Source: Firm-04 sp964463355 (GTDB lineage: Bacteria; Bacillota; Clostridia; Oscillospirales; Ruminococcaceae). Taken from it: a stretch of 64,000 nt of DNA. The DNA lies in assembly GCA_964463355.1 (NCBI GenBank), contig CAYXBP010000001.1, positions 136,922-200,921 on the forward strand, in the 5' to 3' direction. The notes under the pieces are model-generated. The model had not been told where the DNA came from and made no database searches. It saw nothing but the letters and a program-made list of their open reading frames with translations. Below, piece after piece: positions 61,399 through 64,000 of the stretch. How positions within the stretch are numbered: the stretch's first letter is position 1; every line of letters starts with the position of its first letter. The position numbers and the translations under genes are program-made.

Positions 61399-63134
61399 TA
61401 TTCTGCTCCTTTCTGCTGACTTTCGTACACTTCACGATAAATCTCATTATGGGCAAGGAGGTTTTCGTGTGTATCAAAAGCATTGCACTTGCCCTCATCC
61501 ATCACAAGAATGCGGTCAGCTTCAGCAACCGAGGAAATTCGTTGTGCAATGATGATCGTGGTAATATTGCTGTGGTACGCCGCTAATGCATCGCGGATTT
61601 TACTGTCGGTAGCAGTATCCACCGCGCTGGTAGAATCGTCCAAAATCATGATCTTCGGTTGTTTCAGCAAGGCTCTGGCGATGCACAGACGCTGCTTCTG
61701 CCCACCAGAAACATTGGTACCGCCCTGTCCAAGTTCGGTATCATAGCCATCTGGAAACGCGGTGATAAAATCATGTGCCTGAGCAGCTTTACAAGCTTCC
61801 ACGAGCTGTTCATCGGTCGCGTCAGGGTTGCCCCAGCGCAGATTCTCACGAATGGTACCCGAAAACAGCACATTCTTTTGCAGCACCATTGCCACTTGAT
61901 CGCGCAACACATTGAGCTTGTATTCTCGCACGTCGTGACCGCCCACCAGCACACTGCCTTCGGTGGCATCATACAATCGGGGAATCAGCTGCACCAGTGT
62001 GCTTTTGGCTGAGCCAGTACCGCCAATGATGCCAATCGTTTCACCGCTGTGGATGCATAGATTAATATTCTCCAGATTGGGGTTTTCGCTGTCTTTGTTG
62101 TAGGCAAAGCTTACATTGCGGAATTCAATTGCACCATTTTCAACAGTCAACTCAGGATCCGCCTCAGTATCGGTGATATCCACCTGCTCATCCAGCACTT
62201 CGCAGATACGGCGCACCGAAGCCATGGAGATGATCACGTTAATGAAAATCATGGTAATCATCATCAATGACATAAGAATCTGACCGATGTAGGAAATAAA
62301 GCCAGAAAGCTCACCAACCTCAAAGGTGCCCAGAATGCTCATCTGCCCACCAAACCAAAGCACTGCAAGGATACAGCCATACATACAAAGTTGCATCACA
62401 GGGCCGTTGAGCAGCACAACCTTCTCGGCGGCGACCTGCGTTTTGCGCACTTCATCAGCGCTCAGTTCAAACTTGTCAATTTCATGAGGCTCACGCACAA
62501 ACGCTTTCACCACACGTATGGCAATCAGATTCTCCTGCAAAGCGGCGTTCATTTTGTCGTATCGCTCCAGCATTCTGTTGAAACGTGGGTATGCATTGGA
62601 GGCGATCAGACCCAATGCAACCGCGAGAATCGGAATCACGACCGCAAACACCAGTGCCATCTTCGCGTTGATGGTAATTGCCATAATCAGTGCGCCGATC
62701 AGCATCGAAGGCGAACGCACCAGCATACGAACGCACATCATAAAGGTGTTCTGCACATTGGTCACATCGGTGGTCAGACGAGTAACCAGCGAAGCGGTGG
62801 AGTAATGGTCAACATTGGAAAAAGAGAAATCCTGCACACGCTCAAACAGCTTTGCGCGAATATTCTTGCCAAAACCAATACCTGCCTTAGCGGAAAATCT
62901 GCCCCCCAGCGCACCGCAAAGCAGTGAAAACAGTGCGGCAACGATCATGACAATGCCAATCTTCACGGTGTAGGAGATATTCTCCGCCTTCACACCATAG
63001 GTGAGCATTTGCGCCATCAAAAAGGGTATCAGGATCTCCATTGCGGCTTCGCCTACCATAACAATGGGTGTCCAAATGGCGTACTTCTTGTATTCGCCCA
63101 AATAAGACAGCAACTGTTTTATTTTCTGAAACAT
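61398..63134 (-). CDS. ABC exporter half-transporter with a degenerate ATPase site
   Basis: 578 aa with six helices and an ATPase domain. Walker A is GIIGGTGSAKSTLVQ (Ala in place of the second conserved Gly), Walker B MILDDSTSAVD (Asp where the catalytic Glu is expected) and the switch is IIAQRISSVAEAD (Gln in place of His). The signature NVSGGQKQRLCIARALL is intact. This pattern is that of the inactive-site partner in heterodimeric exporters. Second gene of a marR-ABC-ABC operon. Confidence 0.93.
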   Translation of the reverse strand: MFQKIKQLLSYLGEYKKYAIWTPIVMVGEAAMEILIPFLMAQMLTYGVKAENISYTVKIGIVMIVAALFSLLCGALGGRFSAKAGIGFGKNIRAKLFERVQDFSFSNVDHYSTASLVTRLTTDVTNVQNTFMMCVRMLVRSPSMLIGALIMAITINAKMALVFAVVIPILAVALGLIASNAYPRFNRMLERYDKMNAALQENLIAIRVVKAFVREPHEIDKFELSADEVRKTQVAAEKVVLLNGPVMQLCMYGCILAVLWFGGQMSILGTFEVGELSGFISYIGQILMSLMMITMIFINVIISMASVRRICEVLDEQVDITDTEADPELTVENGAIEFRNVSFAYNKDSENPNLENINLCIHSGETIGIIGGTGSAKSTLVQLIPRLYDATEGSVLVGGHDVREYKLNVLRDQVAMVLQKNVLFSGTIRENLRWGNPDATDEQLVEACKAAQAHDFITAFPDGYDTELGQGGTNVSGGQKQRLCIARALLKQPKIMILDDSTSAVDTATDSKIRDALAAYHSNITTIIIAQRISSVAEADRILVMDEGKCNAFDTHENLLAHNEIYREVYESQQKGAE

Positions 63135-63151
63135 CGTATCCTCCTACTTGA

Positions 63152-63691
63152 TCATTTATGTTGATGCTGCGTCTGTACCGCAGAAACCTCCTGCGCCAAC
63201 GTTTGGATATCTTGCGGTTCAATACCAGTCGGTTCGCGTCCCAAAGCGCGCTCCATATTCACGCAGATACGATTGGTCAAGTCTTCCAGCATCTGCATTT
63301 CCTCTGATGAGAAGCCCGCAAAAAATGCCGCATCAAAAGCATCTATAGCATAGCGACCTGTTGCCAGAGCCTCCTCACCCTTTGGTGTAATATAAAGCTG
63401 CTTGCATCGCTGATTTTCAGGGCACACAGCGGCAGTCAGATATTCTGTCTGCTTCAGCGATTTAACGGTCATTGCCACAGCAGGTGGCGAAATGCCGAGT
63501 TCCTTTGCCACTTCCATTTGTGGGCATCCGCTGTGCCTATGGATATATTCCAGCAGTTGTACCTGTGTGCAGCTCAAACCATTGTGCTGTTCTGCGTTGC
63601 GAACGCAAATGCGGCGCAAAAGCTGTATTTTGGCAAATCGTCCGAACATTTTGCGCCGTGCGGTGATCTGCTCGGCTGATAAATCCGTCAT
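63152..63691 (-). CDS. MarR-family transcription regulator
   Basis: 179 aa. The winged-helix core is at about 45-110 (SCTQVQLLEYIHRHSGCPQM, KELGISPPAVAMTVKSLKQT, YLTAAVCPENQRCKQLYITP). The start MTDLSAEQIT at 63691 follows AAAGGAGG; the frame upstream to 63880 crosses the promoter. It is the first gene of the exporter operon and probably represses it until a toxic ligand binds. TTAAC-T-GTTAA lies on the transcription start. Confidence 0.92.
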   Translation of the reverse strand: MTDLSAEQITARRKMFGRFAKIQLLRRICVRNAEQHNGLSCTQVQLLEYIHRHSGCPQMEVAKELGISPPAVAMTVKSLKQTEYLTAAVCPENQRCKQLYITPKGEEALATGRYAIDAFDAAFFAGFSSEEMQMLEDLTNRICVNMERALGREPTGIEPQDIQTLAQEVSAVQTQHQHK

Positions 63692-63722
63692 GATGTCCTC
63701 CTTTCCGTCTACAGTTTCGCAC

Positions 63723-63769
63723 TTAACTGTTAACCGCTTAATTATACGGCATTTTCCAGAAAAAGTCAA
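63723..63769 (-). promoter_or_regulatory. Promoter and likely MarR operator
   Basis: Minus strand TTGACT (63769-63764), 17-bp spacer, TATAAT (63746-63741); the inverted repeat TTAACTGTTAA (63723-63733) covers about +1 to +11. Confidence 0.75.
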
Positions 63770-64000
63770 GAAAAATTTCAGAAATATTGCACAACAGCAA
63801 GCACTATTTTTTGTGCACATCGCACAAATATGTAGGAAAATAGAGATGGCATCAGTTGGTTCAGATGCGCTTTGTTGCACTCACGGCAGCAACCCTCAAA
63901 ATGCGCTTTCCCCTGCAAAATCGTAAAAATATCCCGAACTTTCGTTCACGGCAATCGCTTACGAAAAATATAGATATACAAAACGAGAAAAATATGGTAT
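63770..64000. other. Right edge without supported gene
   Basis: AT-rich, no frame with a ribosome-binding site; may be the upstream region of a gene beyond the window. Confidence 0.5.

Overview
The window looks like a chromosomal segment of a Gram-positive, gut- or rumen-type member of the Clostridia, most likely a Ruminococcus-like Oscillospiraceae. The grounds are a secreted GH5 glucanase ending in a type I dockerin (a cellulosome part), a complete type IV pilus locus of the kind reported for cellulose-adhering ruminococci, Clostridia-type TnpV/TnpW/TnpX transposon genes, a DUF1292 protein, strong AGGAGG ribosome-binding sites and textbook TTGACA-17-TATAAT promoters. The species call is an inference; no rRNA gene is present.

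Layout. 1-4 kb: a 5'-truncated unknown protein with cold-shock-like modules, then an amino-acid-type ABC permease and ATPase. 4-8 kb (minus strand): a lower-glycolysis operon pgk - small membrane protein - tpiA - gpmI, whose promoter is followed at once by a perfect 18-bp palindrome of the Rex (NADH/NAD+ sensor) type. 8-16 kb: two lipoproteins, tRNA-Val(CAC), an SGNH-esterase lipoprotein with a membrane-protein partner, then aspS, a TPR-like protein and a CNNM/CorC-type CBS protein. 16-30 kb: one long surface-polysaccharide operon (Wzz-like regulator, aminotransferase, initiating sugar transferase, LicD, IspD/TarI-like cytidylyltransferase, epimerase, Stealth phosphotransferase, Wzy, pyruvyltransferase, Wzx, Fe-S protein and a frameshifted acyltransferase). 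30-33 kb: a Ser/Thr-rich lipoprotein and a LacI-type regulator. 32.5-47 kb: the type IV pilus locus: pilC, a fused pilMN, pilO, a giant PilX-like protein, two minor pseudopilins, prepilin peptidase (opposite strand), pilB, pilT and two near-twin major pilins. 47-50.7 kb (minus strand): the dockerin GH5 enzyme, an SseB-family protein, 6S RNA and a Cys-rich-tailed DUF1292 protein.

50.8-58.5 kb is the least ordinary part. A strong promoter drives about 640 nt that hold no convincing gene but many stable hairpins and end in an intrinsic terminator: a candidate large structured non-coding RNA. Next comes a decayed Tn4451-like mobilizable element (TnpV, relaxase fragment, TnpW-like protein, large serine recombinase) carrying an AT-rich cargo of a ribbon-helix-helix/DUF1413 protein, an EEP-family phosphodiesterase, a frameshifted HAD phosphatase, two Cys-rich small proteins and a P-loop kinase. 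Two copies of a hairpin repeat of about 60 bp lie in inverted orientation on either side of the element's genes.

58.5-64 kb: a PHP-domain phosphoesterase, then (minus strand) a MarR-type regulator with a heterodimeric ABC exporter, one of whose ATPase sites is degenerate.

Functionally the window joins central carbon flux under probable redox control, building of the cell surface (capsule, pili) and cellulose attack. All starts, motifs and promoter spacings were read by eye; no database search was possible.
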